Assembly (NCBI GenBank): GCA_029339505.1
Contig: JAQISU010000155.1
Location: 15,825,501-15,889,500 of the forward strand
Source of the DNA: Unio delphinus
Taxonomy: Eukaryota; Mollusca; Bivalvia; Unionida; Unionidae
Length of the DNA: 64,000 nt
Direction of reading: 5' to 3'
Shown: positions 32,181 to 45,855 of the stretch, one piece after another
Layout: each line of letters starts with the position of its first letter
Position numbering within the stretch: the stretch's first letter is position 1
Translations under genes and position numbers: made by a program
Notes under the pieces: model-generated
The model's database searches: none
Told to the model about the DNA's origin: nothing
What the model saw: only the letters and a program-made list of their open reading frames with translations

Positions 32181-32558
32181 TTATGATTTCAACTTCATCA
32201 TGCAGTCTGGAAAGTCACCATGGCCAATGCAATGCCCATAACCTTTGCAGCACTGCCTATTATTATTGATGGAATGCGGTTCTAGATTTAGATGATCCGC
32301 ATTCACACACAAACTATTATGGCATAAATGGGATGCATCAAGCACCTTTGGAATAGTCAGACTTCTTAACTTGACCATTAATGCCAGTCTGTGGACATGC
32401 TTTTTCTTCCATGTGTTTGTCTCAGGGTCCCTATATGATAATAGGCCATATAATCCATTAGAAGTTACATTTCCAGTCCATATTCGACAATCACTATTAT
32501 GTGCTAGGACAGAATTTAAAGAAATTTTGGCTGACAAGTTTTGAAAAAAAGCCTCCAT
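32181..32558 (-). CDS. His-Cys box endonuclease, unit 4 (intact)
   Basis: The consensus 125-residue protein. In this copy the frame happens to remain open a further 39 codons upstream, because of the local A/T-run length, to an upstream start at 32,675. Other copies lack that extension, so the internal ATG at 32,558 is the likely start. Confidence 0.85.
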   Translation of the reverse strand: MEAFFQNLSAKISLNSVLAHNSDCRIWTGNVTSNGLYGLLSYRDPETNTWKKKHVHRLALMVKLRSLTIPKVLDASHLCHNSLCVNADHLNLEPHSINNNRQCCKGYGHCIGHGDFPDCMMKLKS

Positions 32559-34024
32559 TGCAACTTTAATTTGGTGTAGGAATACATTGCTGCTAATACT
32601 AATGAGTGATCTCTCCGTCAGATGCCATTTCTGTACATTTAAAGGGTAAAAATAACTTTTTAAAAAAAAAATCAAAAATTAATTTAAAAAAAAAATTAAT
32701 TTAATTTTTTAATTTTTTTTTAAAATTTCCAATTTCTACAGTGAATATACACCAGGTGTCAAAATTTCAGCTGTCTATCATTAATAATAAAATTTTTATA
32801 GCATATTAAAGTTTCATCAATACTGCCTGTACAGGACATAGACCACAATTAATTTTACTATATGTTCTCTGCATATATTTCTCAGTACTGACCTTTCCAC
32901 AGTGTGACAATCAATACAAATCATATGTTAATCTAAAATACCTCCAAAGATGACTTCACGGTGAAAATCTTGTCAGGGGTTGATCGGCATTTTTTTGAGC
33001 TGCAGCACTGTAAACATAGCAGCATGTAAACAGAACACATATTTCACTTCCGGATCATCACCAAGGCCTTATTACTCCATTTGCACTGTCGCCAAATTAC
33101 ACACTGACAACCACTCTCTCTGCTCATATTCTCAAGAATAAACAATTACCTTTAAATCCCTACCAAATATGGATCAATATAACTCTTCTATCACCACCAA
33201 AATGAGAGAGGAAAAAAGGTTCTAAAAATAGACTGGAACTACATTCGTGGGTACTGAACTGGAAGTATTAATAATGGTGCGATTCCTAACAGGGTTAGAC
33301 AATTTCACCTCAATGGACAAAACTTCCATCCATGATCAAATCAATATGTCTGAAATACTTCTGCAAAGTTAGAAGGAATTTCATCAATGAATAGAATAGT
33401 TACAGGCTTTTAGCTGACACCACTGTAACACAAAAACCAGCCCATTCCAAATGGCCGCATGGCAAAAATGCTCAAAACTTAAAGTTTAATTGTGAGTTTA
33501 TTAATCAAGATAATCACTTCAAATAAACTGTAATTAGTTTTTAGTTCTAGCAACAATCTGGAAATTACTAGAAATTAAGCTTCACTGTGAAACTTTCTTA
33601 GAAAATGAAATTTTAAAAAATGATACATATTTTTATAAAAAAATTTAAATTTAATTTAAATTTTAATAAAAACTTGAAGCTAAAAGTTGACAAAGTTTGT
33701 TCTATGTCAAAGTCTCTCCATTCCTTTATTATAAACATCAAGGGTTTTCCTTATCAGTTGTGATGCAATAAAACCAGGGTCTGTCAATCAAATGTAACAC
33801 CCTGAAATCTGAAATCATCAAAACAAAGGTAGCTAGGGGTACTTAACACCTATATGACAATATATACAGTCATGAAGGGGAGGAACCCTTATGGTAGGCT
33901 TCCAATCAGATTGAAGAGTTGGTGCAGGAATCTAAAACCTAGCAAGCTTGCCTTTTCCTAGTTATAAAACTGATGGAAAGAGGATAATTCTTGTCATTTA
34001 CATGCAGTTATTGTAACGGAAACC

Positions 34025-36020
34025 ATGAAGGGGTACAAGAAGAGGCAGAAAATTTATTTTAAACCTGGAAATATTCCACATAACAAAGGAGTCAGATATC
34101 TGACGGATGATACTCTACCAATTTCCAGTGCTGCATCAGTCCCAGTGACCAGAAGAATGGAAGCAGACAAGTTCTCACTGATAGCAGTGACAAAGCCGAC
34201 AAATGGGTCTCTTTCATCTGCTCAGGTTCCAGACTCTAATACCAAACCGGGGTCTGCAAAAACTCTACAACCATTATCCAAATCAAAACTGGACCTGAAA
34301 AAGATAGAATTAAATGAGCAAGATGGAACACGAATCATATGCATGAAAAAAAATGTTGAAATGTGGAATGATATCATTCATCGCCATGGTCATCAATTCG
34401 ACATGTGTGACAGGCCAGAGTTCCAAACTGCTGATGAAATAAAATGGGGACTTGCTTGGAAGCAGACTATGATGTGTAAAAACTGCAGTTTTAAGTCACC
34501 AGAGTACAAGTTATATGAGGAGATAAAAACAGATAAACCTGGGCCAAATCCTGCTGCTGTTAATCTGATGTTTCAAGCTGGACTACAAGATACCCCTATG
34601 GGCAACACCAGAGCTAGATACTTGCTTGCAGCCACTGACATTCCACCACCTAGCAGATCAACTATGCAAAGAGCATTCAACATTGTAGGCAAAGCAACCG
34701 TTGAGCTCAATGAAATTGATATGACAAACAACACTTAAACTAGTCCGACAGGTTAATGTCATGCGTGGTGTTCAGCATCCTGAACAAATAAATGTTGCTT
34801 TTGATGCCAGATATAATGCCTTTAGCTTTGGACATGAAAAGAAACCTGGCCAAAGTTCATCACAAGCTGTTGGAATTGCCTGTGAAACTGTAACAGAGAA
34901 ACAGTACATAGTGGGTTGTACAGTAGAAAACAAGCTCTGCTGGACTGGAGCATGGCTGAAGGGGAAAGGTTTTGATGTGAAATGTCCAGGAGGCCATGTT
35001 GACTGCACATCAAATCTGTCACCAGTTGCACCACATTCTGAGTATGAGATGGCAAAAGAAATTGGAAACAAATTTGTGCTGCAAGAGATTCTCATTAAAC
35101 ATGTAACTACAGATGGAGATGCACAGGGTGCTGCTGGCTTCCAAGCTGCTTACAGCATTCTGCATCCAATGTGGAAAGTAGAAAGACTGTCAGACCCCAT
35201 CCATCTGGGTCGTTCACAGTTCAAACGGTGCAACTCTGCAGTATTTAGTGCCGAAATGTTTCCAGGAATAACAACAAGAGAAGGAAAAAGACTCAAACAG
35301 AAAATTATCAGTCAAGACATCAAAGCTCGGTGCAGTTTGATCTTCAAACAACTGATGGAGGATAACAGAGGTGATGTTATAAAAGTTAAAGGTCAACTTC
35401 CACAAGTACTGGACGCCACTCTGCGCTGTTATTCAGGGGACTGCTCAAAATGCCGGCGTTATTCCAAGGTTTGTGGGGGAGGAAGTACTAACAACTGGTG
35501 GATGCGATCAGCATACCTAGGCCCTCATAAAGTGACTCATCTTAACATGACAGAAAATGATAAGACAATCCTGTTAGAAGTTCTCAAAATGAAACTCTCC
35601 TGTGATGCTGTACAAAGACTGCGACTGAATACAAACACACAGAAATGTGAGGCTATGAACAGATCAATCAGTGTTTCCTTACCCAAAAATGTGAACTATT
35701 CCAGAAACTTTGAGGCAAGAGTGCATTCAACAATACACAGACTCAATAATAGCTTGGGATCATCACTGAAAGCCAAGGTGACACACTTGAAAGGTCAACT
35801 GTCATCAAGGACTTTGCGATCACTGGATACAATGGATAAACGATGCACTTACCATCAGTTGTATCAAAAGAGTCCACAAACTAGGCGACGTCTCCTAGCA
35901 AGACGAGGAAAAATGATCCAGGCTCATCTGAGGTACAGGACTCAGCAAGGCAGTAGAAATTCCGACTACTGCAAAGGACTTCTGGACAAAAAGGATGATC
36001 ACTCCTATGCACAGGTTTAG
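34025..36020 (+). pseudogene. Mutator-like transposase, unit 5 (1-nt insertion)
   Basis: One extra C near 34,732 (ACAAACAACACTTAAAC instead of ACAAACAAACTTAAAC) shifts the frame and ends the protein at 237 codons, before the first catalytic aspartate. The remainder is open from 34,761 to 36,020. Everything else resembles intact copies, so the damage is recent. A K-to-N change lies near the C-terminus (GSRNSD). Confidence 0.92.
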
Positions 36021-36115
36021 CCAAGGGACACTGCAGAGAGAAAAGATTGATTTAATTCCATGTGCAACATGAATGTTGTTAAAAGACACAAAAAAGAACA
36101 CATGGTACAGAAGGG

Positions 36116-36218
36116 AAAACTGTAGTGGGGAAATCCGTAGGTAACACAACGCATGTTATGTGCAGTTGTGTTACTTATTACCACCTGATGAGACCTATGG
36201 AGGGGTCGAAACAGTTTT
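36116..36218 (+). ncRNA. Hammerhead ribozyme, unit 5
   Basis: As in unit 1, except that the 3' strand of stem I reads CTTAT instead of CTTAC, turning a G-C pair into G-U; pairing is kept. Unit 10 has the same change. Predicted cleavage after 36,124. Confidence 0.92.
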
Positions 36219-36612
36219 TCTGACTATGAAGACACAAATAAAGAAATTAAAAAGCAAAATAAATAAATAAATAAGTAAATCAATCAATCAATCAATAAAT
36301 AAATAAATCTGTAACAAAATTCTAACATAAAATATAAATAATAAAGAATGAATGAATGAATGAATTAATGAATGCATGAAGGAAGGAAGGAAGGAAGGAA
36401 GAAAGAAAGGAAGAAAAGAATGAATGAATGAATGAATCTAACACAGCACTTTTATACCAGCATGAATGACATACTAAAATAAAGACTACTCTCTCTTTTC
36501 TCCTCCTTACTCACTACATCCATCCATCCATCCATCTTTCAATGCCAGGCATAATTCAACATGGATGTGGGTGGGTGTACAGGATATATAATGATACCTG
36601 TATTATTCATTG

Positions 36613-36990
36613 TTATGATTTCAACTTCATCATGCAGTCTGGAAAGTCACCATGGCCAATGCAATGCCCATAACCTTTGCAGCACTGCCTATTATTATTG
36701 ATGGAATGCGGTTCTAGATTTAGATGATCCGCATTCACACACAAACTATTATGGCATAAATGGGATGCATCAAGCACCTTTGGAATAGTCAGACTTCTTA
36801 ACTTGACCATTAATGCCAGTCTGTGGACATGCTTTTTCTTCCATGTGTTTGTCTCAGGGTCCCTATATGATAATAGACCATATAATCCATTAGAAGTTAC
36901 ATTTCCAGTCCATATTCGACAATCACTATTATGTGCTAGGACAGAATTTAAAGAAATTTTGGCTGACAAGTTTTGAAAAAAAGCCTCCAT
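36613..36990 (-). CDS. His-Cys box endonuclease, unit 5 (intact)
   Basis: The consensus protein, with one synonymous change (AGACCATATA on the plus strand where most copies have AGGCCATATA) shared only with unit 10. Confidence 0.85.
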   Translation of the reverse strand: MEAFFQNLSAKISLNSVLAHNSDCRIWTGNVTSNGLYGLLSYRDPETNTWKKKHVHRLALMVKLRSLTIPKVLDASHLCHNSLCVNADHLNLEPHSINNNRQCCKGYGHCIGHGDFPDCMMKLKS

Positions 36991-38458
36991 TGCAACTTTA
37001 ATTTGGTGTAGGAATACATTGCTGCTAATACTAATGAGTGATCTCTCCGTCAGATGCCATTTCTGTACATTTAAAGGGTAAAAATAACTTTTTTTTAAAA
37101 AAAAATTAAAAATTAATTTTAAAAAAAAATTAATTTAATTTTTTAATTTTTTTTTAAAATTTCCAATTTCTACAGTGAATATACACCAGGTGTCAAATTT
37201 TCAGCTGTCTATCATTAATAATAAAATTTTTATAGCATATTAAAGTTTCATCAATACTGCCTGTACAGGACATAGACCACAATTAATTTTACTATATGTT
37301 CTCTGCATATATTTCTCAGTACTGACCTTTCCACAGTGTGACAATCAATACAAATCATATGTTAATCTAAAATACCTCCAAAGATGACTTCACGGTGAAA
37401 ATCTTGTCAGGGGTTGATCGGCATTTTTTTGAGCTGCAGCACTGTAAACATAGCAGCATGTAAACAGAACACATATTTCACTTCCGGATCATCACCAAGG
37501 CCTTATTACTCCATTTGCACTGTAGCCAAATTACACACTGACAACCACTCTCTCTGCTCATATTCTCAAGAATAAACAATTACCTTTAAATCCCTACCAA
37601 ATATGGATCAATATAACTCTTCTATCACCACCAAAATGAGAGAGGAAAAAAGGTTCTAAAAATAGACTGGAACTACATTCGTGGGTACTGAACTGGAAGT
37701 ATTAATAATGGTGCGATTCCTAACAGGGTTAGACAATTTCACCTCAATGGACAAAACTTCCATCCATGATCAAATCAATATGTCTGAAATACTTCTGCAA
37801 AGTTAGAAGGAATTTCATCAATGAATAGAATAGTTACAGTCTTTTAGCTGACACCACTGTAACACAAAAACCAGCCCATTCCAAATGGCCGCATGGCAAA
37901 AATGCTCAAAACTTAAAGTTTAATTGTGAGTTTATTAATCAAGATAATCACTTCAAATAAACTGTAATTAGTTTTTAGTTCTAGCAACAATCTGGAAATT
38001 ACTAGAAATTAAGCTTCACTGTGAAACTTTCTTAGAAAATGTAATTTTAAAAAATGATACATATTTTTATAAAAAAATTTAAATTTAATTTAAATTTTAA
38101 TAAAAATTTGAAGCTAAAAGTTGACAAAGTTTGTTCTATGTCAAAGTCTCTCCATTCCTTTATTATAAACATCAAGGGTTTTCCTTATCAGTTGTGATGC
38201 AATAAAACCAGGGTCTGTCAATCAAATGTAACACCCTGAAATCTGAAATCATCAAAACCAAGGTAGCTAGGGGTACTTAACACCTATATGACAATATATA
38301 CAGTCATGAAGGGGAGGAACCCTTATGGTAGGCTTCCAATCAGATTGAAGAGTTGGTGCAGGAATCTAAAACCTAGCAAGCTTGCCTTTTCCTAGTTATA
38401 AAACTGATGGAAAGAGGATAATTCTTGTCATTTACATGCAGTTATTGTAACGGAAACC

Positions 38459-40453
38459 ATGAAGGGGTACAAGAAGAGGCAGAAAATTTATTTTAAACCT
38501 GGAAATATTCCACATAACAAAGGAGTCAGATATCTGACGGATGATACTCTACCAATTTCCAGTGCTGCATCAGTCCCAGTGACCAGAAGAATGGAAGCAG
38601 ACGAGTTCTCACTGATAGCAGTGACAAAGCCGACAAATGGGTCTCTTTCATCTGCTCAGGTTCCAGACTCTAATACCAAACCGGGGTCTGCAAAAACTCT
38701 ACAACCATTATCCAAATCAAAACTGGACCTGAAAAAGATAGAATTAAATGAGCAAGATGGAACACGAATCATATGCATGAAAAAAAATGTTGAAATGTGG
38801 AATGATATCATTCATCGCCATGGTCATCAATTCGACATGTGTGACAGGCCAGAGTTCCAAACTGCTGATGAAATAAAATGGGGACTTGCTTGGAAGCAGA
38901 CTATGATGTGTAAAAACTGCAGTTTTAAGTCACCAGAGTACAAGTTATATGAGGAGATAAAAACAGATAAACCTGGGCCAAATCCTGCTGCTGTTAATCT
39001 GATGTTTCAAGCTGGACTACAAGATACCCCTATGGGCAACACCAGAGCTAGATACTTGCTTGCAGCCACTGACATTCCACCACCTAGCAGATCAACTATG
39101 CAAAGAGCATTCAACATTGTAGGCAAAGCAACCGTTGAGCTCAATGAAATTGATATGACAAACAAACTTAAACTAGTCCGACAGGTTAATGTCATGCGTG
39201 GTGTTCAGCATCCTGAACAAATAAATGTTGCTTTTGATGCCAGATATAATGCCTTTAGCTTTGGACATGAAAAGAAACCTGGCCAAAGTTCATCACAAGC
39301 TGTTGGAATTGCCTGTGAAACTGTAACAGAGAAACAGTACATAGTGGGTTGTACAGTAGAAAACAAGCTCTGCTGGACTGGAGCATGGCTGAAGGGGAAA
39401 GGTTTTGATGTGAAATGTCCAGGAGGCCATGTTGACTGCACATCAAATCTGTCACCAGTTGCACCACATTCTGAGTATGAGATGGCAAAAGAAATTGGAA
39501 ACAAATTTGTGCTGCAAGAGATTCTCATTAAACATGTAACTACAGATGGAGATGCACAGGGTGCTGCTGGCTTCCAAGCTGCTTACAGCATTCTGCATCC
39601 AATGTGGAAAGTAGAAAGACTGTCAGACCCCATCCATCTGGGTCGTTCACAGTTCAAACGGTGCAACTCTGCAGTATTTAGTGCCGAAATGTTTCCAGGA
39701 ATAACAACAAGAGAAGGAAAAAGGCTCAAACAGAAAATTATCAGTCAAGACATCAAAGCTCGGTGCAGTTTGATCTTCAAACAACTGATGGAGGATAACA
39801 GAGGTGATGTTATAAAAGTTAAAGGTCAACTTCCACAAGTACTGGACGCCACTCTGCGCTGTTATTCAGGGGACTGCTCAAAATGCCGGCGTTATTCCAA
39901 GGTTTGTGGGGGAGGAAGTACTAACAACTGGTGGATGCGATCAGCATACCTAGGCCCTCATAAAGTGACTCATCTTAACATGACAGAAAATGATAAGACA
40001 ATCCTGTTAGAAGTTCTCAAAATGAAACTCTCCTGTGATGCTGTACAAAGACTGCGACTGAATACAAACACACAGAAATGTGAGGCTATGAACAGATCAA
40101 TCAGTGTTTCCTTACCCAAAAATGTGAACTATTCCAGAAACTTTGAGGCAAGAGTGCATTCAACAATACACAGACTCAATAATAGCTTGGGATCATCACT
40201 GAAAGCCAAGGTGACACACTTGAAAGGTCAACTGTCATCAAGGACTTTGCGATCACTGGATACAATGGATAAACGATGCACTTACCATCAGTTGTATCAA
40301 AAGAGTCCACAAACTAGGCGACGTCTCCTAGCAAGACGAGGAAAAATGATCCAGGCTCATCTGAGGTACAGGACTCAGCAAGGCAGTAGAAAGTCTGACT
40401 ACTGCAAAGGACTTCTGGACAAAAAGGATGATCACTCCTATGCACAGGTTTAG
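38459..40453 (+). CDS. Mutator-like transposase, unit 6 (intact)
   Basis: A complete 664-codon frame close to the consensus; carries K49E. Catalytic and cysteine motifs are intact. Its partner endonuclease in the same unit is broken, so the two genes are lost independently. Confidence 0.88.
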   Translation: MKGYKKRQKIYFKPGNIPHNKGVRYLTDDTLPISSAASVPVTRRMEADEFSLIAVTKPTNGSLSSAQVPDSNTKPGSAKTLQPLSKSKLDLKKIELNEQDGTRIICMKKNVEMWNDIIHRHGHQFDMCDRPEFQTADEIKWGLAWKQTMMCKNCSFKSPEYKLYEEIKTDKPGPNPAAVNLMFQAGLQDTPMGNTRARYLLAATDIPPPSRSTMQRAFNIVGKATVELNEIDMTNKLKLVRQVNVMRGVQHPEQINVAFDARYNAFSFGHEKKPGQSSSQAVGIACETVTEKQYIVGCTVENKLCWTGAWLKGKGFDVKCPGGHVDCTSNLSPVAPHSEYEMAKEIGNKFVLQEILIKHVTTDGDAQGAAGFQAAYSILHPMWKVERLSDPIHLGRSQFKRCNSAVFSAEMFPGITTREGKRLKQKIISQDIKARCSLIFKQLMEDNRGDVIKVKGQLPQVLDATLRCYSGDCSKCRRYSKVCGGGSTNNWWMRSAYLGPHKVTHLNMTENDKTILLEVLKMKLSCDAVQRLRLNTNTQKCEAMNRSISVSLPKNVNYSRNFEARVHSTIHRLNNSLGSSLKAKVTHLKGQLSSRTLRSLDTMDKRCTYHQLYQKSPQTRRRLLARRGKMIQAHLRYRTQQGSRKSDYCKGLLDKKDDHSYAQV

Positions 40454-40548
40454 CCAAGGGACACTGCAGAGAGAAAAGATTGATTTAATTCCATGTGCAA
40501 CATGAATGTTGTTAAAAGACACAAAAAAGAACACATGGTACAGAAGGG

Positions 40549-40651
40549 AAAACTGTAGTGGGGAAATCCGTAGGTAACACAACGCATGTTATGTGCAGTT
40601 GTGTTACTTACTACCACCTGATGAGACCTATGGAGGGGTCGAAACAGTTTT
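40549..40651 (+). ncRNA. Hammerhead ribozyme, unit 6
   Basis: Identical in sequence to unit 1; predicted cleavage after 40,557. Confidence 0.93.
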
Positions 40652-41045
40652 TCTGACTATGAAGACACAAATAAAGAAATTAAAAAGCAAAATAAATAAA
40701 TAAATAAGTAAATCAATCAATCAATCAATAAATAAATAAATCTGTAACAAAATTCTAACATAAAATATAAATAATAAAGAATGAATGAATGAATGAATTA
40801 ATGAATGCATGAAGGAAGGAAGGAAGGAAGGAAGAAAGAAAGGAAGAAAAGAATGAATGAATGAATGAATCTAACACAGCACTTTTATACCAGCATGAAT
40901 GACATACTAAAATAAAGACTACTCTCTCTTTTCTCCTCCTTACTCACTACATCCATCCATCCATCCATCTTTCAATGCCAGGCATAATTCAACATGGATG
41001 TGGGTGGGTGTACAGGATATATAATGATACCTGTATTATTCATTG

Positions 41046-41423
41046 TTATGATTTCAACTTCATCATGCAGTCTGGAAAGTCACCATGGCCAATGCAATGC
41101 CCATAACCTTTGCAGCACTGCCTATTATTATTGATGGAATGCGGTTCTAGATTTAGATGATCCGCATTCACACACAAACTATTATGGCATATATGGGATG
41201 CATCAAGCACCTTTGGAATAGTCAGACTTCTTAACTTGACCATTAATGCCAGTCTGTGGACATGCTTTTTCTTCCATGTGTTTGTCTCAGGGTCCCTTTA
41301 TGATAATAGGCCATATAATCCATTAGAAGTTACATTTCCAGTCCATATTCGACAATCACTATTATGTGCTAGGACAGAATTTAAAGAAATTTTGGCTGAC
41401 AAGTTTTGAAAAAAAGCCTCCAT
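41046..41423 (-). pseudogene. His-Cys box endonuclease, unit 6 (nonsense)
   Basis: The TAT codon for Y42 is TAA (41,298-41,300 on the plus strand), ending the protein before the His-Cys box. L78I is also present (ASHICHN). Both changes recur in unit 11, so these two copies share descent. The flanking AT block also has the same altered run lengths. Confidence 0.9.
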
Positions 41424-42890
41424 TGCAACTTTAATTTGGTGTAGGAATACATTGCTGCTAATACTAATGAGTGATCTCTCCGTCAGATGCCATTTCTGTA
41501 CATTTAAAGGGTAAAAATAACTTTTTAAAAAAAAAAAATTAAAAATTAATTTTAAAAAAAATTAATTTAATTTTTTATTTTTTTTAAAAAATTTCCAATT
41601 TCAACAGTGAATATACACCAGGTGTCAAAATTTCAGCTGTCTATCATTAATAATAAAATTTTTATAGCATATTAAAGTTTCATCAATACTGCCTGTACAG
41701 GACATAGACCACAATTAATTTTACTATATGTTCTCTGCATATATTTCTCAGTACTGACCTTTCCACAGTGTGACAATCAATACAAATCATATGTTAATCT
41801 AAAATACCTCCAAAGATGACTTCACGGTGAAAATCTTGTCAGGGGTTGATCGGCATTTTTTTGAGCTGCAGCACTGTAAACATAGCAGCATGTAAACAGA
41901 ACACATATTTCACTTCCGGATCATCACCAAAGCCTTATTACTCCATTTGCACTGTCGCCAAATTACACACTGACAACCACTCTCTCTGCTCATATTCTCA
42001 AGAATAAACAATTACCTTTAAATCCCTACCAAATATGGATCAATATAACTCTTCTATCACCACCAAAATGAGAGAGGAAAAAAGGTTCTAAAAATAGACT
42101 GGAACTACATTCGTGGGTACTGAACTGGAAGTATTAATAATGGTGCGATTCCTAACAGGGTTAGACAATTTCACCTCAATGGACAAAACTTCCATCCATG
42201 ATCAAATCAATATGTCTGAAATACTTCTGCAAAGTTAGAAGGAATTTCATCAATGAATAGAATAGTTACAGGCTTTTAGCTGACACCACTGTAACACAAA
42301 AATCAGCCCATTCCAAATGGCCGCATGGCAAAAATGCTCAAAACTTAAAGTTTAATTGTGAGTTTATTAATCAAGATAATCACTTCAAATAAACTGTAAT
42401 TAGTTTTTAGTTCTAGCAACAATCTGGAAATTACTAGAAATTAAGCTTCACTGTGAAACTTTCTTAGAAAATGTAATTTTAAAAAATGATACATATTTTT
42501 ATAAAAAAATTTAAATTTAATTTAAATTTTAATAAAAACTTGAAGCTAAAAGTTGACAAAGTTTGTTCTATGTCAAAGTCTCTCCATTCCTTTATTATAA
42601 ACATCAAGGGTTTTCCTTATCAGTTGTGATGCAATAAAACCAGGGTCTGTCAATCAAATGTAACACCCTGAAATCTGAAATCATCAAAACAAAGGTAGCT
42701 AGGGGTACTTAACACCTATATGACAATATATACAGTCATGAAGGGGAGGAACCCTTATGGTAGGCTTCCAATCAGATTGAAGAGTTGGTGCAGGAATCTA
42801 AAACCTAGCAAGCTTGCCTTTTCCTAGTTATAAAACTGATGGAAAGAGGATAATTCTTGTCATTTACATGCAGTTATTGTAACGGAAACC

Positions 42891-44885
42891 ATGAAGGGGT
42901 ACAAGAAGAGGCAGAAAATTTATTTTAAACCTGGAAATATTCCACATAACAAAGGAGTCAGATATCTGACGGATGATACTCTACCAATTTCCAGTGCTGC
43001 ATCAGTCCCAGTGACCAGAAGAATGGAAGCAGACAAGTTCTCACTGATAGCAGTGACAAAGCCGACAAATGGGTCTCTTTCATCTGCTCAGGTTCCAGAC
43101 TCTAATACCAAACCGGGGTCTGCAAAAACTCTACAACCATTATCCAAATCAAAACTGGACCTGAAAAAGATAGAATTAAATGAGCAAGATGGAACACGAA
43201 TCATATGCATGAAAAAAAATGTTGAAATGTGGAATGATATCATTCATCGCCATGGTCATCAATTCGACATGTGTGACAGGCCAGAGTTCCAAACTGCTGA
43301 TGAAATAAAATGGGGACTTGCTTGGAAGCAGACTATGATGTGTAAAAACTGCAGTTTTAAGTCACCAGAGTACAAGTTATATGAGGAGATAAAAACAGAT
43401 AAACCTGGGCCAAATCCTGCTGCTGTTAATCTGATGTTTCAAGCTGGACTACAAGATACCCCTATGGGCAACACCAGAGCTAGATACTTGCTTGCAGCCA
43501 CTGACATTCCACCACCTAGCAGATCAACTATGCAAAGAGCATCCAACATTGTAGGCAAAGCAACCGTTGAGCTCAATGAAATTGATATGACAAACAAACT
43601 TAAACTAGTCCGACAGGTTAATGTCATGCGTGGTGTTCAGCATCCTGAACAAATAAATGTTGCTTTTGATGCCAGATATAATGCCTTTAGCTTTGGACAT
43701 GAAAAGAAACCTGGCCAAAGTTCATCACAAGCTGTTGGAATTGCCTGTGAAACTGTAACAGAGAAACAGTACATAGTGGGTTGTACAGTAGAAAACAAGC
43801 TCTGCTGGACTGGAGCATGGCTGAAGGGGAAAGGTTTTGATGTGAAATGTCCAGGAGGCCATGTTGACTGCACATCAAATCTGTCACCAGTTGCACCACA
43901 TTCTGAGTATGAGATGGCAAAAGAAATTGGAAACAAATTTGTGCTGCAAGAGATTCTCATTAAACATGTAACTACAGATGGAGATGCACAGGGTGCTGCT
44001 GGCTTCCAAGCTGCTTACAGCATTCTGCATCCAATGTGGAAAGTAGAAAGACTGTCAGACCCCATCCATCTGGGTCGTTCACAGTTCAAACGGTGCAACT
44101 CTGCAGTATTTAGTGCCGAAATGTTTCCAGGAATAACAACAAGAGAAGGAAAAAGGCTCAAACAGAAAATTATCAGTCAAGACATCAAAGCTCGGTGCAG
44201 TTTGATCTTCAAACAACTGATGGAGGATAACAGAGGTGATGTTATAAAAATTAAAGGTCAACTTCCACAAGTACTGGATGCCACTCTGCGCTGTTATTCA
44301 GGGGACTGCTCAAAATGCCGGCGTTATTCCATGGTTTGTGGGGGAGGAAGTACTAACAACTGGTGGATGCGATCAGCATACCTAGGCCCTCATAAAGTGA
44401 TTCATCTTAACATGACAGAAAATGATAAGACAATCCTGTTAGAAGTTCTAAAAATGAAACTCTCCTGTGATGCTGTACAAAGACTGCGACTGAATACAAA
44501 CACACAGAAATGTTAGGCTATGAACAGATCAATCAGTGTTTCCTTACCCAAAAATTTGAACTATTCCAGAAACTTTGAGGCAAGAGTGCATTCAACAATA
44601 CACAGACTCAATAATAGCTTGGGATCATCACTGAAAGCCAAGGTGACACACTTGAAAGGTCAACTGTCATCAAGGACTTTGCGATCACTGGATACAATGG
44701 ATAAACGATGCACTTACCATCAGTTGTATCAAAAGAGTCCACAAACTAGGCGACGTCTCCTAGCAAGACGAGGAAAAATGATCCAGGCTCATCTGAGGTA
44801 CAGGACTCAGCAAGGCAGTAGAAAGTCTGACTACTGCAAAGGACTTCTGGACAAAAAGGATGATCACTCCTATGCACAGGTTTAG
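42891..44885 (+). pseudogene. Mutator-like transposase, unit 7 (nonsense at codon 542)
   Basis: GAG for E542 is TAG (44,514-44,516), giving a 541-residue protein that keeps the DDE core and cysteine cluster but loses the basic C-terminus of 123 residues. F218S and V454I are shared with units 8 and 9; V556L with unit 8; K481M is unique. A partly functional or regulatory short product is conceivable. Confidence 0.9.
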
Positions 44886-44980
44886 CCAAGGGACACTGCA
44901 GAGAGAAAAGATTGATTTAATTCCATGTGCAACATGAATGTTGTTAAAAGACACAAAAAAGAACACATGGTACAGAAGGG

Positions 44981-45083
44981 AAAACTGTAGTGGGGAAATC
45001 CGTAGGTAACACAACGCATGTTATGTGCAGTTGTGTTACTTACTACCACCTGATGAGACCTATGGAGGGGTCGAAACAGTTTT
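44981..45083 (+). ncRNA. Hammerhead ribozyme, unit 7
   Basis: Same sequence as unit 1 with fully paired stems; predicted cleavage after 44,989. The ribozyme is unharmed although the gene before it carries a stop. Confidence 0.93.
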
Positions 45084-45477
45084 TCTGACTATGAAGACAC
45101 AAATAAAGAAATTAAAAAGCAAAATAAATAAATAAATAAGTAAATCAATCAATCAATCAATAAATAAATAAATCTGTAACAAAATTCTAACATAAAATAT
45201 AAATAATAAAGAATGAATGAATGAATGAATTAATGAATGCATGAAGGAAGGAAGGAAGGAAGGAAGAAAGAAAGGAAGAAAAGAATGAATGAATGAATGA
45301 ATCTAACACAGCACTTTTATACCAGCATGAATGACATACTAAAATAAAGACTACTCTCTCTTTTCTCCTCCTTACTCACTACATCCATCCATCCATCCAT
45401 CTTTCAATGCCAGGCATAATTCAACATGGATGTGGGTGGGTGTACAGGATATATAATGATACCTGTATTATTCATTG

Positions 45478-45855
45478 TTATGATTTCAACTTCATCATGC
45501 AGTCTGGAAAGTCACCATGGCCAATGCAATGCCCATAACCTTTGCAGCACTGCCTATTATTATTGATGGAATGCGGTTCTAGATTTAGATGATCCGCATT
45601 CACACACAAACTATTATGGCATAAATGGGATGCATCAAGCACCTTTGGAATAGTCAGACTTCTTAACTTGACCATTAATGCCAGTCTGTGGACATGCTTT
45701 TTCTTCCATGTGTTTGTCTCAGGGTCCCTATATGATAATAGGCCATATAATCCATTGGAAGTTACATTTCCAGTCCATATTCGACAATCACTATTATGTG
45801 CTAGGACAGAATTTAAAGAAATTTTGGCTGACAAGTTTTGAAAAAAAGCCTCCAT
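45478..45855 (-). CDS. His-Cys box endonuclease, unit 7 (intact)
   Basis: The consensus protein; a synonymous CCATTGGAAG variant on the plus strand is shared with units 8 and 9, matching the grouping seen in their transposases. Confidence 0.85.
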   Translation of the reverse strand: MEAFFQNLSAKISLNSVLAHNSDCRIWTGNVTSNGLYGLLSYRDPETNTWKKKHVHRLALMVKLRSLTIPKVLDASHLCHNSLCVNADHLNLEPHSINNNRQCCKGYGHCIGHGDFPDCMMKLKS